Assembly (NCBI RefSeq): GCF_005281475.1
Contig: NZ_CP040106.1
Location: 4,678,501 to 4,742,500, forward strand
From: Echinicola rosea
GTDB lineage: Bacteria > Bacteroidota > Bacteroidia > Cytophagales > Cyclobacteriaceae
Reading direction: 5' to 3'
DNA length: 64,000 nt
The stretch's first letter is position 1. Every line of letters begins with the position of its first letter. Under the pieces are notes generated by a model, which searched no databases, had not been told where the DNA came from, and saw only the letters and a program-made list of their open reading frames with translations. Positions 36,673 through 46,520 of the stretch are shown piece after piece. A program made the translations under genes and the position numbers.

Positions 36673-36705
36673 AAAAAACCGCTGATTGATTCAGCGGTTT
36701 TTTTT
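36673..36705. terminator. Rho-independent terminator
   Basis: AAAAAACCGCTGA pairs perfectly with TCAGCGGTTTTTT around TTGAT. It could end transcription of the membrane-protein gene (minus) or of an RNA from 36577-36672 on the plus strand. The remainder, 36706-36941, shows no feature I can support. Confidence 0.75.
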
Positions 36706-36941
36706 GGTTTAAGGTTTTATCGAAAATTTATGGTGTATTGAGAAGGCCATGCGGCTAAAACCCGAAATGGTGAATCGGTTAATTTATCATGGACTTTACC
36801 CTTGGCTATGGAAGTGCTTCCCCTAAGGGGCAAGGTCTCAAATGTACGACACATCAAGCACCTTGTATTCATTTAATTTCCCGAGAAGGGAATTTACAAT
36901 CCCGATCAAGAAACCACCTCTCTAGAAAGATGGCTTGTTCC

Positions 36942-37496
36942 CTAATACCTACGATTGAGGATTTCAGCAACCACCACAGCATCTTTTAGTGTTTGAGGAT
37001 CCTTCAGCATCCTTCTGTAGCGATTGGTTCCGATATCATCCCCTGCCACATCTTCTACTTCCTTCAAAATCTTTTCATTGGCTTCCAGATCCACCTGGTC
37101 GTCAAGCTTCACCAACTTTTCACCATGGACAGCATGGTCAGCTTGATAGGTTCCTTCATAATACTGCGTCTCGGGTTTCTGACGCTCTTGGGCTGGGATT
37201 TTTTCCAGCACTTCATTGGTCCTTTTAGGTGGCTCAGGGACTTTCGTTGATGGTTTTTGTCCGGTTTTCTCCAAATCAGATTGTCTTTCCTGCTGCTCTT
37301 GGCGGATTTCCTTAAGCAAGTCCTCAAAAGAAACCGGCTTTCGCTGAGACTCCTCACCTTCGGGCAAGTCCACATTTTCCTGTCCTTTGTCTTTTTTCTT
37401 TTTGGACAGTGCCTGGATCACAAAAAATACGATCGTCAGAATGATATAAATCAGCGTTCCATTATCCACTTTATCTTTTACTTTGATCTCAGGCAA
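36942..37496 (-). CDS. Small single-pass membrane protein, unknown function
   Basis: I do not recognise a named family. The 184-residue protein has one membrane helix near the N-terminus (LIYIILTIVFFVIQAL, ~15-30), followed by KKKKDK, which predicts an N-out, cytoplasmic C-terminus. The rest is highly charged and Glu/Lys/Pro-rich (PEGEESQRKP, EIRQEQQERQSDLEK) and likely disordered. The last ~30 residues (RYRRMLKDPQTLKDAVVVAE) form an amphipathic helix that is probably conserved. Its upstream region is cut off at ~37500 by the fragment of another gene. Confidence 0.7.
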   Translation of the reverse strand: MPEIKVKDKVDNGTLIYIILTIVFFVIQALSKKKKDKGQENVDLPEGEESQRKPVSFEDLLKEIRQEQQERQSDLEKTGQKPSTKVPEPPKRTNEVLEKIPAQERQKPETQYYEGTYQADHAVHGEKLVKLDDQVDLEANEKILKEVEDVAGDDIGTNRYRRMLKDPQTLKDAVVVAEILNRRY

Positions 37497-37501
37497 GGTA
37501 C

Positions 37502-37792
37502 GAAAAATACCTCAATAACCATACTATTGAAGTGGTACTTGGTCAGAGCAATTTTAAAGTTGTAGAAAAAGTAAAAGGTAGTTCAGAGGCCATGTACATC
37601 TTTGGTATTGGGGGACATGATCGAAACGGAATGATAGAAGAAGCTCGAGCTGAAATGCTCGAAAACGCAGACCTCGTTGGTAGTTCAAAAGCCGTCATAA
37701 ATGAAACGGTTGAAGTAAAGCATTCCTTCTTTCCTTTTGTGCGAAAATATGATGTGATAGTATCCGCCTATATTGTGGAATTCTCCAACTGA
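37502..37792 (+). pseudogene. C-terminal fragment of a DUF6567-like protein
   Basis: The frame is open from ~37502 and reads NNHTIEVVLGQSNFKVVEKV then MYIFGIGGHDRNGMIEEARA, ending ASAYIVEFSN-like at 37792. NFKVV..V.G and the FGIGG block with 'A.AEML.NA.L.GS.A..N' recall the small Bacteroidota DUF6567 family. The N-terminal part with the signal peptide is missing; the only initiators are an internal GTG (37532) with no ribosome context. It is squeezed between the start of the membrane-protein gene and the IS110 element, so it looks like a relic of rearrangement. Confidence 0.55.
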
Positions 37793-37937
37793 TGAATTAA
37801 AGTGAGAGGATATCCCTTAAAACTGAAATTTCAAGGGATATCCTTAGCTACTCTTTAATTGGCTGACCCCACCAAAACTGCTCCTCGGTTAAAAATTGTA
37901 TTTTAATTAAAAACATTCATGAATTAGGACTTCACAA

Positions 37938-37964
37938 ACGGAGATGAAAGAGGAGTTTCTCCGT
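37938..37964 (+). other. Hairpin in the left flank of the IS110 element
   Basis: ACGGAGA pairs perfectly with TCTCCGT around a 13-nt loop, 33 bp before the transposase ATG. IS110-group elements encode a structured bridge RNA in the non-coding end ahead of the transposase (in IS1111-group elements, behind it). This hairpin may belong to such an RNA; the link is inference. Confidence 0.35.
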
Positions 37965-37996
37965 ATAAGTAGAATATTCACATTCACTTATCGGTT

Positions 37997-39230
37997 ATGT
38001 CATCACAAATCAAATTCGAGCAGGTGATCGAGCGGGGCTGCGGCCTTGATGTTCACCAAAAGACGATTGTAGCCACGGTCCGAGGTATTGACGTTGAGAT
38101 TGGGACCAGGACTTTCGGGACTTTCACCTCCCAGATCGAGGAGCTTCAAGTATGGCTGAACTCCCTTTCCATTACCCATATTGCCATGGAAAGCACCGGA
38201 GTTTATTGGAAACCTGTCTACAACATCCTGGAAGAGGATTTTAAGATTATTCTGGTCAATGCCCGGCATATCAAGAATGTACCCGGGCACAAGACAGACA
38301 AAAAAGACAGTGAATGGATTGCCAAATTGCTCCTAAGCGGTCTGCTAAAGGGGAGTTTTTGTCCCTGCCGAGTGGATACGGGAGCTGCGTGATCTATGCA
38401 GGTATAAACGCAAACTGATCGCACAGCGTGTCGCCCAACGCAACAGGGTGCATAAAATCCTGGAAGACGCCAATATCAAACTGGCCTCAGTGGTCTCAGA
38501 TGTCTTTGGGGTCTCCGGGACCTTGATCCTCGATGCTTTGATCCAGAAACAGGATGACCCCGAATACCTGGCCAACCTTGCCAAGGGATCCTTACGGAAA
38601 AAAATGGAAGACCTCAAACTTTCTCTCCGGGGAAGACTCACAGATCACCACAGGTTCATGCTGTCCACCCTCCGTGATTCCATTGATTCGATCAACGCTC
38701 AGATCAGGCACATCGAGGCTAGAATTGAAAGTTATGCAGCCGAGCTTCAACAGGAGGTCGATTTACTCCAGACCATACCCGGAGTGGGAAAAGAAACCGC
38801 TATGAACATACTGGCCGAGACAGGCAATGACATGGAGGTTTTTCCGGATCACAAACATCTGGCATCCTGGGCAGGAGTCTCCCCGGGCAACAACGAAAGT
38901 GCAGGCAAGAAAAAGTCAACCCGCATCACACATGGGAACAAATACTTGAAAACTGCATTGGTCGAAGCTGCCTGGGCCGCATCACACACCAAGGAGACCT
39001 ATTTGAACCGTAAATATGGAGCAGTAGCGGCTCGCCGTGGATCTAAAAAGGCACTGATTGCAGTGGCCCACAAAATATTGACTGCACTGTATTATATCCT
39101 CAAAAACAAGGAGGCCTATCTCGAACCTGACCATACAGCCTATCAGGAAAAAAGAAAGCAGGCGCAGATTAAGAAATCCTTGGAGCGCCTGCGCGGGCTC
39201 GGAGTCCAAGTGGACATCCGTCCCAATTAA
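37997..39230 (+). pseudogene. IS110-family transposase, frameshifted
   Basis: The N-terminal part holds the DEDD catalytic residues of the RuvC-like domain: CGLDVHQKT, MESTGVYWKPV and [12 protein letters not shown]. The C-terminal Tnp_2 domain holds QTIPGVGKETAMNILAETG, LASWAGVSPGNNESAGKKK and a Ser-containing THGNKYLKTAL region. The frame breaks at a T5 run (38356-38360): with four T the protein reads [20 protein letters not shown] and joins the second ORF to give ~410 residues, the normal length. The element is otherwise intact. Insertion ends are not defined because the family makes no obvious terminal repeats; flanks 37793-37996 and 39231-39508 are non-coding and may include the ends and bridge RNA. 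Confidence 0.85.
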
Positions 39231-39508
39231 GTTTAAGTAAAAGTTCGAGCTTTTATTGGTGATTTACAAGTCCCGGAATAAAAACTGAACTCATAGGCCA
39301 AGAACAAACGGTTATTGCTTCGAGCATGTAGAAAAAATTTTACTCTCTAACTTGGCCTAACTTAATTTACAGTCCTTTTAACAACCTTTCAAAGGATAGC
39401 TGAACTATGCCTTCCCAGATTTAAAAATGACTGAATAAGCCTATTTTTAGATTTTCTCTTTCAGAAAAAAAAGCGTATTATAATTCAGATTTCTTACCAA
39501 AGTAATTT

Positions 39509-40420
39509 TTGAAAATGAAAATCTGTATTACATTCTTTTTGCTTTTGATGCACTTTACCATTCTGGCACAAGATACTTTAAAGACAGTCTCCACTAGGTA
39601 CACTTGGCAGCCGATGCCAATGGATAAATACAAACACTTTAAAGACAATCCCAAGTTTGACGTGGATTCATTGGGTTTTGAGGTGGTTGATGGAGACACT
39701 ATTGTAAGAGTTTCTAAAACATTTATTGGTCCTGGATTCAGGGCCAAAGTCCCCTACGAATATAAAGATGAGGCTTTTTTGACCAAGTATGAAAAAGTAG
39801 TCTTTAACCGGACTGACCAAGCCTATGACACTACAGCCACCATAAAATATTGGCGAAAACCCTTACGGATATATATCGACCCGGAATTGGACAGTCTTAA
39901 TAAAGCAAATTTCATTGATTTTGCCTTATCGATCGATCATCGAATTGACTCATTAAAAGTGCAGTTTACCCAAAAACCAGCGGATGCCAATTACTTCATC
40001 TATCTGCAGGGCATATCACATGAGCCTTACTATGCCGAACCAAAACTCGAGCGAAGTTCCAATGGATTCTACATCTATTGGAATGGCGCTTCCCAGTTTA
40101 CCAAATGCTACGTAAAAATCAATCCAGCCTTTATCGAAAAAGCAAGACAACAAGTTTATCTCAAAAAACATTTTATCAGGTCTTTGGGGTATTTTTTCAT
40201 TCATAGGGATTTCGATTGTAGCAGTTATTTTTCTCCATGCTTTGATCCCATAGCAAAAATTTCCGAAAGTGATATTGAAATTATACAATACCATTACTCT
40301 TTTGGCATTTGTAAGGGAACGAGATTAGAAGATTTCGAGCAATCACATAAAGTAGCCAAGGAATTACTTTTGAAAAATCCCAATAACCCGATGAGGTTCG
40401 TCCACTATTTTGACGAATAA
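39509..40420 (+). CDS. Secreted protein of unknown function
   Basis: The 303-residue protein has a signal peptide (ICITFFLLLMHFTILAQ). The mature part is soluble. A segment at ~165-275 (DALSIDHRIDSL-like, then LKKHFIRSLGYFFIHRDFDC and SESDIEIIQYHYSFGIC) vaguely recalls DUF2927-type putative metalloproteases, but the HExxH-like motif is absent: the position reads HFIRSLG. Four cysteines near 240-285 could form disulfides. I cannot assign a function. It lies 137 bp ahead of smc on the same strand. Confidence 0.7.
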   Translation: MKMKICITFFLLLMHFTILAQDTLKTVSTRYTWQPMPMDKYKHFKDNPKFDVDSLGFEVVDGDTIVRVSKTFIGPGFRAKVPYEYKDEAFLTKYEKVVFNRTDQAYDTTATIKYWRKPLRIYIDPELDSLNKANFIDFALSIDHRIDSLKVQFTQKPADANYFIYLQGISHEPYYAEPKLERSSNGFYIYWNGASQFTKCYVKINPAFIEKARQQVYLKKHFIRSLGYFFIHRDFDCSSYFSPCFDPIAKISESDIEIIQYHYSFGICKGTRLEDFEQSHKVAKELLLKNPNNPMRFVHYFDE

Positions 40421-40557
40421 CATCGATTTTCGATTTTGAGCAGTACCTATCAGGGTGCCCACAAAGCTGATGAGCACCTACTATCGAAACCTCCCATTTG
40501 CTTATTGTCCCGAACTGATTAATTTTGTTAGTCTTATTCTATTTTAATTGAGCGTAC

Positions 40558-43500
40558 ATGCAGCTGACCAAGCTTGAGATCAAAGGTTTTAAAAGTTTTG
40601 GGGACAAGGTCACCATTCATTTTGACAAAGGCATTACCGGAATCGTAGGGCCTAATGGCTGTGGCAAGTCCAATGTCGTGGATGCCATTCGGTGGGTGCT
40701 GGGTGAACAGAAGACCCGAATGCTTCGCTCTGACAAAATGGAAAATGTGATCTTCAACGGCACCAAAAACCGGAAACCAACCAATATGGCAGAGGTGTCG
40801 CTGACTTTTGAAAACACTAAAAACCTATTGCCCACCGAATACACCCATGTGACCATCACCAGAAGGTATTACCGCTCTGGAGATAGTGAGTACCTACTGA
40901 ATGGCATCGCTTGCCGCCTAAAGGACATCAACAACCTTTTCATGGACACGGGAATCCAGTCCAACAGCTATGCAATCATCGAACTTAAAATGATCGACGA
41001 GCTGCTCAATGACAAGAACAATTCCCGCCGCGACCTTTTTGAGGAAGCTGCAGGCATCTCCAAGTTCAAAACCCGTAAGAAAGAAACCCTGAAAAAACTA
41101 GGAGACACAGATGCCGATCTTGACCGTGTGGAAGACCTGCTCTACGAGATTGAGAAAAACCTCAAGTCGCTGGAAAAACAGGCCAAACAAGCTGCCAAGT
41201 ATTTTGAAATCAAAAAGTCCTATAAAGCCTCCAGTATTGCCCTGGCCAAAAAAAGTGTCAAAACACTTACGGACAACCTCATCAGCACCAATGAGAAAAT
41301 CACGGCCGAAAACGACCGAAAACTCGAACTGAACAACCAAATCACTGCCAGAGAAGCCGGACTGGAAAAAACCAAGTCTGACCTGATCCATAAAGAAAAA
41401 CTCCTCTCCTCACGGCAAAAAACCCTCAACGATCATGTCAATAAAATCCGGCAGTTTGAGAGCGAGAAAAAAATCAAAAACGAACGCCTACGCTTTCTGG
41501 AAGACCGCGCCGTAAAACTCCGCGAACAAATCGACCAAGACCGTAAGTCCAATGACCGTGCAGGGTTCAGCATCCGTTCACTGGAACAGGAAAAGGAAGT
41601 AGCCGAAAAGCTTCTTGCCGAAAAAGAACATACCGTACAGGGACTGAAGGAAGAATACGAAGAGCAAAAATCGGCACATGCCATCCAACAAGAACGGCAG
41701 AGGGCACTGAGCAAAGATTATGCTTCCCGAAAGGATGCCATCTACCAGCTAGGCAAAGAACTGGAAATAAAGCAAATACAACTTTCTTCCCTCAAACAGG
41801 AATTGGAAAAAACCACTTCTGATGACGATAGCCAAGAAGCAAATCTCGCGGAGTTTGAAGAAAAGATCGTGGTGCTTAAAGATGAACTGGATGCCAAAAC
41901 GGAACAACTTCAAAGACTAAAATCAAAAGAAGAAGACCAAAACCAAAAAATAGAAGACTCCAACCGCACCATTGAACTGATCAGGGAGGAAGTCACCCAA
42001 CTGGGCCGAAAACTGGACGCCAAGCAAAACGAATTTAACCTGACAAAATCCTTAGTGGAGAATTTGGAGGGCTTTCCCGAGGCCATTAAATTCCTTAAGA
42101 AAAAGTCCAGTTGGGGAAAGGACACTCCCCTGCTTTCTGATATCCTCACCACTAGCGAAAATTATCGTGTAGCCATCGAGAATTACCTAGAAAGCTATAT
42201 GAACTACTATGTGGTGGAGACAGAAGCCCAGGCCATTGCAGCAGTAAACCTCCTGAGCGATGCAGCCAGAGGAAAAGCCAACTTCTTTATCCTGGAGCAT
42301 TTTGAGCGCTTTAGACCTGCCCAAAACAAGCTTTTCCCCAATGCTATCGCCGCCACAGAAATCATCGAATATGATGAGAAATACAGCAAACTGATCAGCT
42401 ATATCCTTGATGAAGTCTATATCGTCCGAGGCGAAATAACCGATGTTCCCCCGGATAATGATGCCATCTTCATCACCGAAAGCGGCAAGTTTACCAGGCG
42501 AAAATTCAGTATTTCAGGGGGATCCGTGGGGCTTTTTGAAGGAAAGCGGATCGGTAGGGCCAAGAACCTGGAAAAACTGGAAGTGGAGATCAAAGAGCTC
42601 AACAAAAAAGTCAGCGCTGCCCGGTCAAATCTTGACAAAAACGTCAGTGACCTGATGAAGCTCAAAGAGGTATCCTACAAAAAGGATATCGAAAACCTCC
42701 AAGGTGAAATCAGCGAAGTAAACCAACAATATATTTCCATCAAAACCAAAAAGGAGCAGTTGGCAGAAATGCTATCCACCAATGCCAACAAGCGGGAAGA
42801 TATCTTGGAAAAAATCGAAAGCCTCAATGAAGAAGTCGAGGAAATCGGCCCTAAGCTGGACGAGGCCAAAAATGGTTTTGATGGCATGGAAGAAGAGCTG
42901 GAAATCATCAATGACCAATTGCTCCAAGAAGAGGAAAACCTGACCGTACGGTCCAGCAACTATAACCAAGAAAATATCCAGTATCACCAACACCTGAACA
43001 AGGTAGAAAGCCTGGAACAAGAAATTTCCTTTAAGAAAACGACATTTGAAAACAGCAAGGAACGGATAGAAAAATCCCAAAGTGAACTCAGCAACATCGA
43101 CCAGGAAATCAAAGGACTACTGGACAACAACGAAATCAAAGATGACGAGTTGATCGAACTGTACACTGAAAAAGAAACCATCGAAATAGGCGTAACCGAA
43201 GCAGAAAAAAATTACTATGCTTCCCGTGGTGATATCGATGAAATGGAAAAAGGCGTCCGCGCACTTTCCAAGCAAAAAGAAGGTATCGACACCATCATCA
43301 TGGAACTGCAAAATGCCCTAAACGAGGTCAAGCTTAAGCTTTCAAGCATGAAGGAGAGGTTGAGTGTGGAATTTGAAATCGACTTGGATGCCTTAATGGA
43401 AGAAGACCCTGAAGTGGCTGAAGACTATCAAGACAAATCCACCGACCAGATACGTGAAGAAGTAAGCAAAGCGAAGCAAAAACTCGAAAAAATGGGCCCC

Positions 43501-44112
43501 ATCAACCCAATGGCCATGGAAGCCTATGATGAGATCAAGGAACGTCATGTCTTCATCAGCAGCCAAAAAGAGGACTTGGAGAAAGCCAAAAACTCCCTGA
43601 TGGACACCATTAAGGAAATCGACACCGTAGCCAAGGAAACTTTCCTTGATGCCTTTGATCAGATCAAAACCAATTTCATAAAGGTATTCCGAAGCCTCTT
43701 TACGGCCGAGGATGACTGTGACCTGAAGCTCACCGATCCCGACAATCCATTGGAAAGTACCATTGAGATCATGGCCAAACCGAAAGGTAAGCGACCGCTG
43801 ACCATTAACCAGCTTTCGGGTGGAGAGAAGACCCTAACGGCCACTTCCCTACTCTTCTCCATCTATCTATTGAAGCCTGCACCCTTCTGTATCTTTGATG
43901 AGGTAGATGCCCCGCTGGATGATGCCAACATCGACAAATTTAACCAGATCATCCAAAAATTCTCTCACGAGTCCCAGTTTATCATCGTGACACACAACAA
44001 GCGCACCATGGCCAGCACAGATATCATCTACGGCATCACCATGATCGAAGCCGGTGTATCACGTGTCGTTCCGGTGGATTTGAGGGAGCTGGAGGATATT
44101 ATTGAGGATTAA
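40558..44112 (+). CDS. smc: Chromosome segregation protein SMC
   Basis: The 1184-residue protein has the head Walker A GIVGPNGCGKSNVVDAIRWV (31-39), a first coiled coil (~170-500), a hinge (~510-670: YLESYMNYYVVETEAQAIAA.. to SGGSVGLFEGKRIGR), a second coiled coil (~680-1010) and the C-terminal head with signature INQLSGGEKTLTATSLLFSI and Walker B CIFDEVDAPLDDANID. It forms the condensin ring with ScpA and ScpB and organises the chromosome. Length and domain order are normal. Confidence 0.97.
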   Translation: MQLTKLEIKGFKSFGDKVTIHFDKGITGIVGPNGCGKSNVVDAIRWVLGEQKTRMLRSDKMENVIFNGTKNRKPTNMAEVSLTFENTKNLLPTEYTHVTITRRYYRSGDSEYLLNGIACRLKDINNLFMDTGIQSNSYAIIELKMIDELLNDKNNSRRDLFEEAAGISKFKTRKKETLKKLGDTDADLDRVEDLLYEIEKNLKSLEKQAKQAAKYFEIKKSYKASSIALAKKSVKTLTDNLISTNEKITAENDRKLELNNQITAREAGLEKTKSDLIHKEKLLSSRQKTLNDHVNKIRQFESEKKIKNERLRFLEDRAVKLREQIDQDRKSNDRAGFSIRSLEQEKEVAEKLLAEKEHTVQGLKEEYEEQKSAHAIQQERQRALSKDYASRKDAIYQLGKELEIKQIQLSSLKQELEKTTSDDDSQEANLAEFEEKIVVLKDELDAKTEQLQRLKSKEEDQNQKIEDSNRTIELIREEVTQLGRKLDAKQNEFNLTKSLVENLEGFPEAIKFLKKKSSWGKDTPLLSDILTTSENYRVAIENYLESYMNYYVVETEAQAIAAVNLLSDAARGKANFFILEHFERFRPAQNKLFPNAIAATEIIEYDEKYSKLISYILDEVYIVRGEITDVPPDNDAIFITESGKFTRRKFSISGGSVGLFEGKRIGRAKNLEKLEVEIKELNKKVSAARSNLDKNVSDLMKLKEVSYKKDIENLQGEISEVNQQYISIKTKKEQLAEMLSTNANKREDILEKIESLNEEVEEIGPKLDEAKNGFDGMEEELEIINDQLLQEEENLTVRSSNYNQENIQYHQHLNKVESLEQEISFKKTTFENSKERIEKSQSELSNIDQEIKGLLDNNEIKDDELIELYTEKETIEIGVTEAEKNYYASRGDIDEMEKGVRALSKQKEGIDTIIMELQNALNEVKLKLSSMKERLSVEFEIDLDALMEEDPEVAEDYQDKSTDQIREEVSKAKQKLEKMGPINPMAMEAYDEIKERHVFISSQKEDLEKAKNSLMDTIKEIDTVAKETFLDAFDQIKTNFIKVFRSLFTAEDDCDLKLTDPDNPLESTIEIMAKPKGKRPLTINQLSGGEKTLTATSLLFSIYLLKPAPFCIFDEVDAPLDDANIDKFNQIIQKFSHESQFIIVTHNKRTMASTDIIYGITMIEAGVSRVVPVDLRELEDIIED

Positions 44113-44146
44113 TTTTTTTGGCAAAAAAACAACTTTGGCAACTGCC

Positions 44147-44191
44147 CCTCGTTTGCAACGAGGCGCATAAGAGCATGGCATTTGCAATGCC
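44147..44191. repeat. Two tandem hairpins with identical loops
   Basis: CCTCGTTTGCAACGAGG (44147-44163) and GGCATTTGCAATGCC (44177-44191) are perfect stem-loops, each with TTTGCAA at the tip. They lie between the convergent smc and radical SAM genes. The shared loop suggests a dispersed palindromic repeat unit; a terminator role is possible. Confidence 0.5.
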
Positions 44192-44202
44192 CGCATAAAA
44201 CA

Positions 44203-46377
44203 TCAAAAAACCAACAAGCCCTGCTCCCTTAAAATCTCCCAAACTTCAGATTCTACCAATTCTTCAAAATCACCCATCCTGGCCTCATAGTCCTCCCAAA
44301 TCACCTGCAGGCGGTTAAGCGGCTGTTCATACGACACCCGTGCCAAAAGGCCCATGACCCACTCCCCAAACTCTAGAGGCAATTCCATGGCAAAATCTTC
44401 CTTTTTGCCTGAAAACACCAACTCCACAAACCCGTCCTCTTCTGCATCCTGAATATCCGGCTGTGCCCCTATCCAAACGATCCGCAAATGCTTCTTATAA
44501 ATCAATGGAGGCTCTTCCAATAATTGTTGCTGGATGTAATTTTCGGAAACATTAGTAGAGGGAATTTCAAAATCAAACCATTGGCCCAAAGGCATATCAA
44601 AACCAACTCCATGCATATAGTTGAACAAGGATTTGCGAAGCCCCTCCGAAAAAGCTGCATGATCCACACCTAGAGGATCTTCATAATCCACCTCATTATT
44701 GGCAAAGGGAGCCAAACTCAAATCAGTACGGTGAACACCAAATGCTGCCGGATCCAGACCTACTGGACTATGGGCAGTCATGGCAAATCGATGCCAAAAA
44801 CCAGACTGCAATACCCCCTCTTCAAAAAGCTGACGCACCATCTCCAAAGAATCGACCGTTTCCTGTGCCGTCTGGGTGGGATAGCCGTACATCAAATAAG
44901 CATGAACCATAATACCCGCTTGGGTGAGGTGATTGGTCACTTGGGCCACCTGTGCCACGGTCACCCCTTTCTTGATCATTCCCAGCAAACGATCCGAGGC
45001 CACTTCCAATCCTCCCGAAATGGCAATACACCCCGAAGCACGTAACAGCCTACACAGGTCAGCAGTAAAATTACTTTCAAAACGGATATTCGTCCACCAG
45101 ACCACCACCAGTCCCCGCCTCAAAATCTCAAGCGCCAAATCACGCATTAAAGCAGGGGGAGCCGCTTCATCCACAAAGTGAAATCCGTTGGTTCCCGTCT
45201 TTGCCATGATCTCTTCAATGCGGTCGCAAAGCAGCGAAGCAGTAATCGGCTCATAGCGGCCTATATAATCCAGCGAAATATCACAGAAAGTACATTTTCC
45301 CCAGTAGCAACCATGGGCAAGCGTCAGTTTGTTCCATCGTCCATCACTCCATAGACGGTGCATGGGATTGGCCACCTCGATCACCGAAAGGTAATCGCCC
45401 AAGGGCAAATCGTCATAGTCTGGCGTTCCCACTTCCCGCTGTGAGACATCCTTGACAGCGGGGTGATCCATCATCTCCACTTCACCATCCTTGCGAACAA
45501 AAGTACGCTTCAGCTCCTCCATTGGTCGCAGGCCATCCAAGTGCTCCAACAACAAACGCACTGGAGCCTCTCCATCATCAAGTGTGATATAATCTACATA
45601 ATCGAATATCCTTGGATCCTTCAGTGTTCGGAGTTCTGTATTCGGATAGCCTCCTCCCATCCAGATTTTGATGGTTGGATGGTGGATTTTAAGGTATTGG
45701 CCACATTTGAGGCCACCATAAAGGTTTCCCGGAAAAGGAATGGAAAAAGCTACCGACTGAGGCTGAAATTCTTGGATCTTCTCCTCCAGTATATCCAGCA
45801 ATATGGAATCAATCAAGGTTTTGGGCATTCCCAAAGCTGCCTCCATCCCATCAAAAGTACTGGCCGACATCCCTAATTGCTCTGCATAACGGCTAAACCC
45901 AAAATGAGGATCAATGGCCTCGGTAACCAAATCACCAAGATCCTCCAAATATAAAGTGGACAAATAACGGGCCTTGTCCCTTAGTCCCATACTTCCAAAA
46001 GCCCAATCCACATCATCCAGCTGCGCAAAACGGCCTGCTTGCGGCAGAAAGTCCCCTTCGGAAATATGATAGGCCAATGTGGGGTTTTTATCCTGCAAAA
46101 AGTCGATCACCGTGTCGATAGTCTGCATATATGCTGCCTTCATCCTGACAATCCGCTGTACATTTTCAGAATAATCCAAGCCCTGCTCCTCTGCCAGACC
46201 AAATACCTTTGACAATCCTTCCCTGGAAAACAACCGTAACATTACCTCCAGCCCTAAATCGGCCTGATGGGAAACGATATTCAGTGTATTCAGATATCCC
46301 TTCAGGTAAGCTGTTGCCGGATAAGGGGTATTGAGTTGGGTAAATGGTGGAGTGATGAATAAAACTTTTGTGGCCAA
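44203..46377 (-). CDS. B12-binding-domain radical SAM enzyme
   Basis: The 724-residue protein has an N-terminal cobalamin-binding-like region (VLFITPPFTQLNTPYPATAY.., VAFSIPFPGNLYGGLKCGQY, KIWMGGGYPNTELR; ~1-270). The radical SAM core follows with AHGCYWGKCTFCDISLDYIG; the cluster cysteines are C357, C361 and C364. HFVDEAAPPALMRDLAL and GGLEVASDRLLGMIKKGV match the B12-radical SAM family. A ~200-residue C-terminal extension (GQWFDFEIPSTNVSENY onward) has no family I recognise. The reaction, methylation or other, is unknown. No biosynthetic cluster surrounds it. Confidence 0.85.
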   Translation of the reverse strand: MATKVLFITPPFTQLNTPYPATAYLKGYLNTLNIVSHQADLGLEVMLRLFSREGLSKVFGLAEEQGLDYSENVQRIVRMKAAYMQTIDTVIDFLQDKNPTLAYHISEGDFLPQAGRFAQLDDVDWAFGSMGLRDKARYLSTLYLEDLGDLVTEAIDPHFGFSRYAEQLGMSASTFDGMEAALGMPKTLIDSILLDILEEKIQEFQPQSVAFSIPFPGNLYGGLKCGQYLKIHHPTIKIWMGGGYPNTELRTLKDPRIFDYVDYITLDDGEAPVRLLLEHLDGLRPMEELKRTFVRKDGEVEMMDHPAVKDVSQREVGTPDYDDLPLGDYLSVIEVANPMHRLWSDGRWNKLTLAHGCYWGKCTFCDISLDYIGRYEPITASLLCDRIEEIMAKTGTNGFHFVDEAAPPALMRDLALEILRRGLVVVWWTNIRFESNFTADLCRLLRASGCIAISGGLEVASDRLLGMIKKGVTVAQVAQVTNHLTQAGIMVHAYLMYGYPTQTAQETVDSLEMVRQLFEEGVLQSGFWHRFAMTAHSPVGLDPAAFGVHRTDLSLAPFANNEVDYEDPLGVDHAAFSEGLRKSLFNYMHGVGFDMPLGQWFDFEIPSTNVSENYIQQQLLEEPPLIYKKHLRIVWIGAQPDIQDAEEDGFVELVFSGKKEDFAMELPLEFGEWVMGLLARVSYEQPLNRLQVIWEDYEARMGDFEELVESEVWEILREQGLLVF

Positions 46378-46399
46378 AACGGAGCTGTTTGATTTATGG

Positions 46400-46407
46400 C
46401 AAAGGTA
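46400..46407 (-). promoter_or_regulatory. -7 box of the radical SAM gene promoter
   Basis: TACCTTTG on the minus strand matches TAnnTTTG exactly, ending 22 bp before the ATG at 46377. The nearest TTG upstream is at a rather long spacing of 25 bp. Confidence 0.4.
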
Positions 46408-46462
46408 GAAATAATAGACGGAATATTCTGATCAAAAAATTCAGACCTTACCCTAAAAAATT

Positions 46463-46485
46463 AGCCCTCGTTTGATACGAGGGCT
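46463..46485 (-). terminator. Rho-independent terminator after the DsbA-like gene
   Basis: AGCCCTCG and CGAGGGCT pair perfectly around a TTTGATA loop; on the minus strand the stem is followed by AATTTTTT. It ends transcription from the DsbA-like gene 36 bp downstream of its stop. Confidence 0.8.
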
Positions 46486-46520
46486 ATACACTCTTGTGAT
46501 GCTCAATTTACTTATGCGTG

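Noticed and set aside
37997..38392. Stand-alone short transposase
   Set aside because: The downstream ORF continues the same IS110 protein in the next frame; together they form one frameshifted gene.
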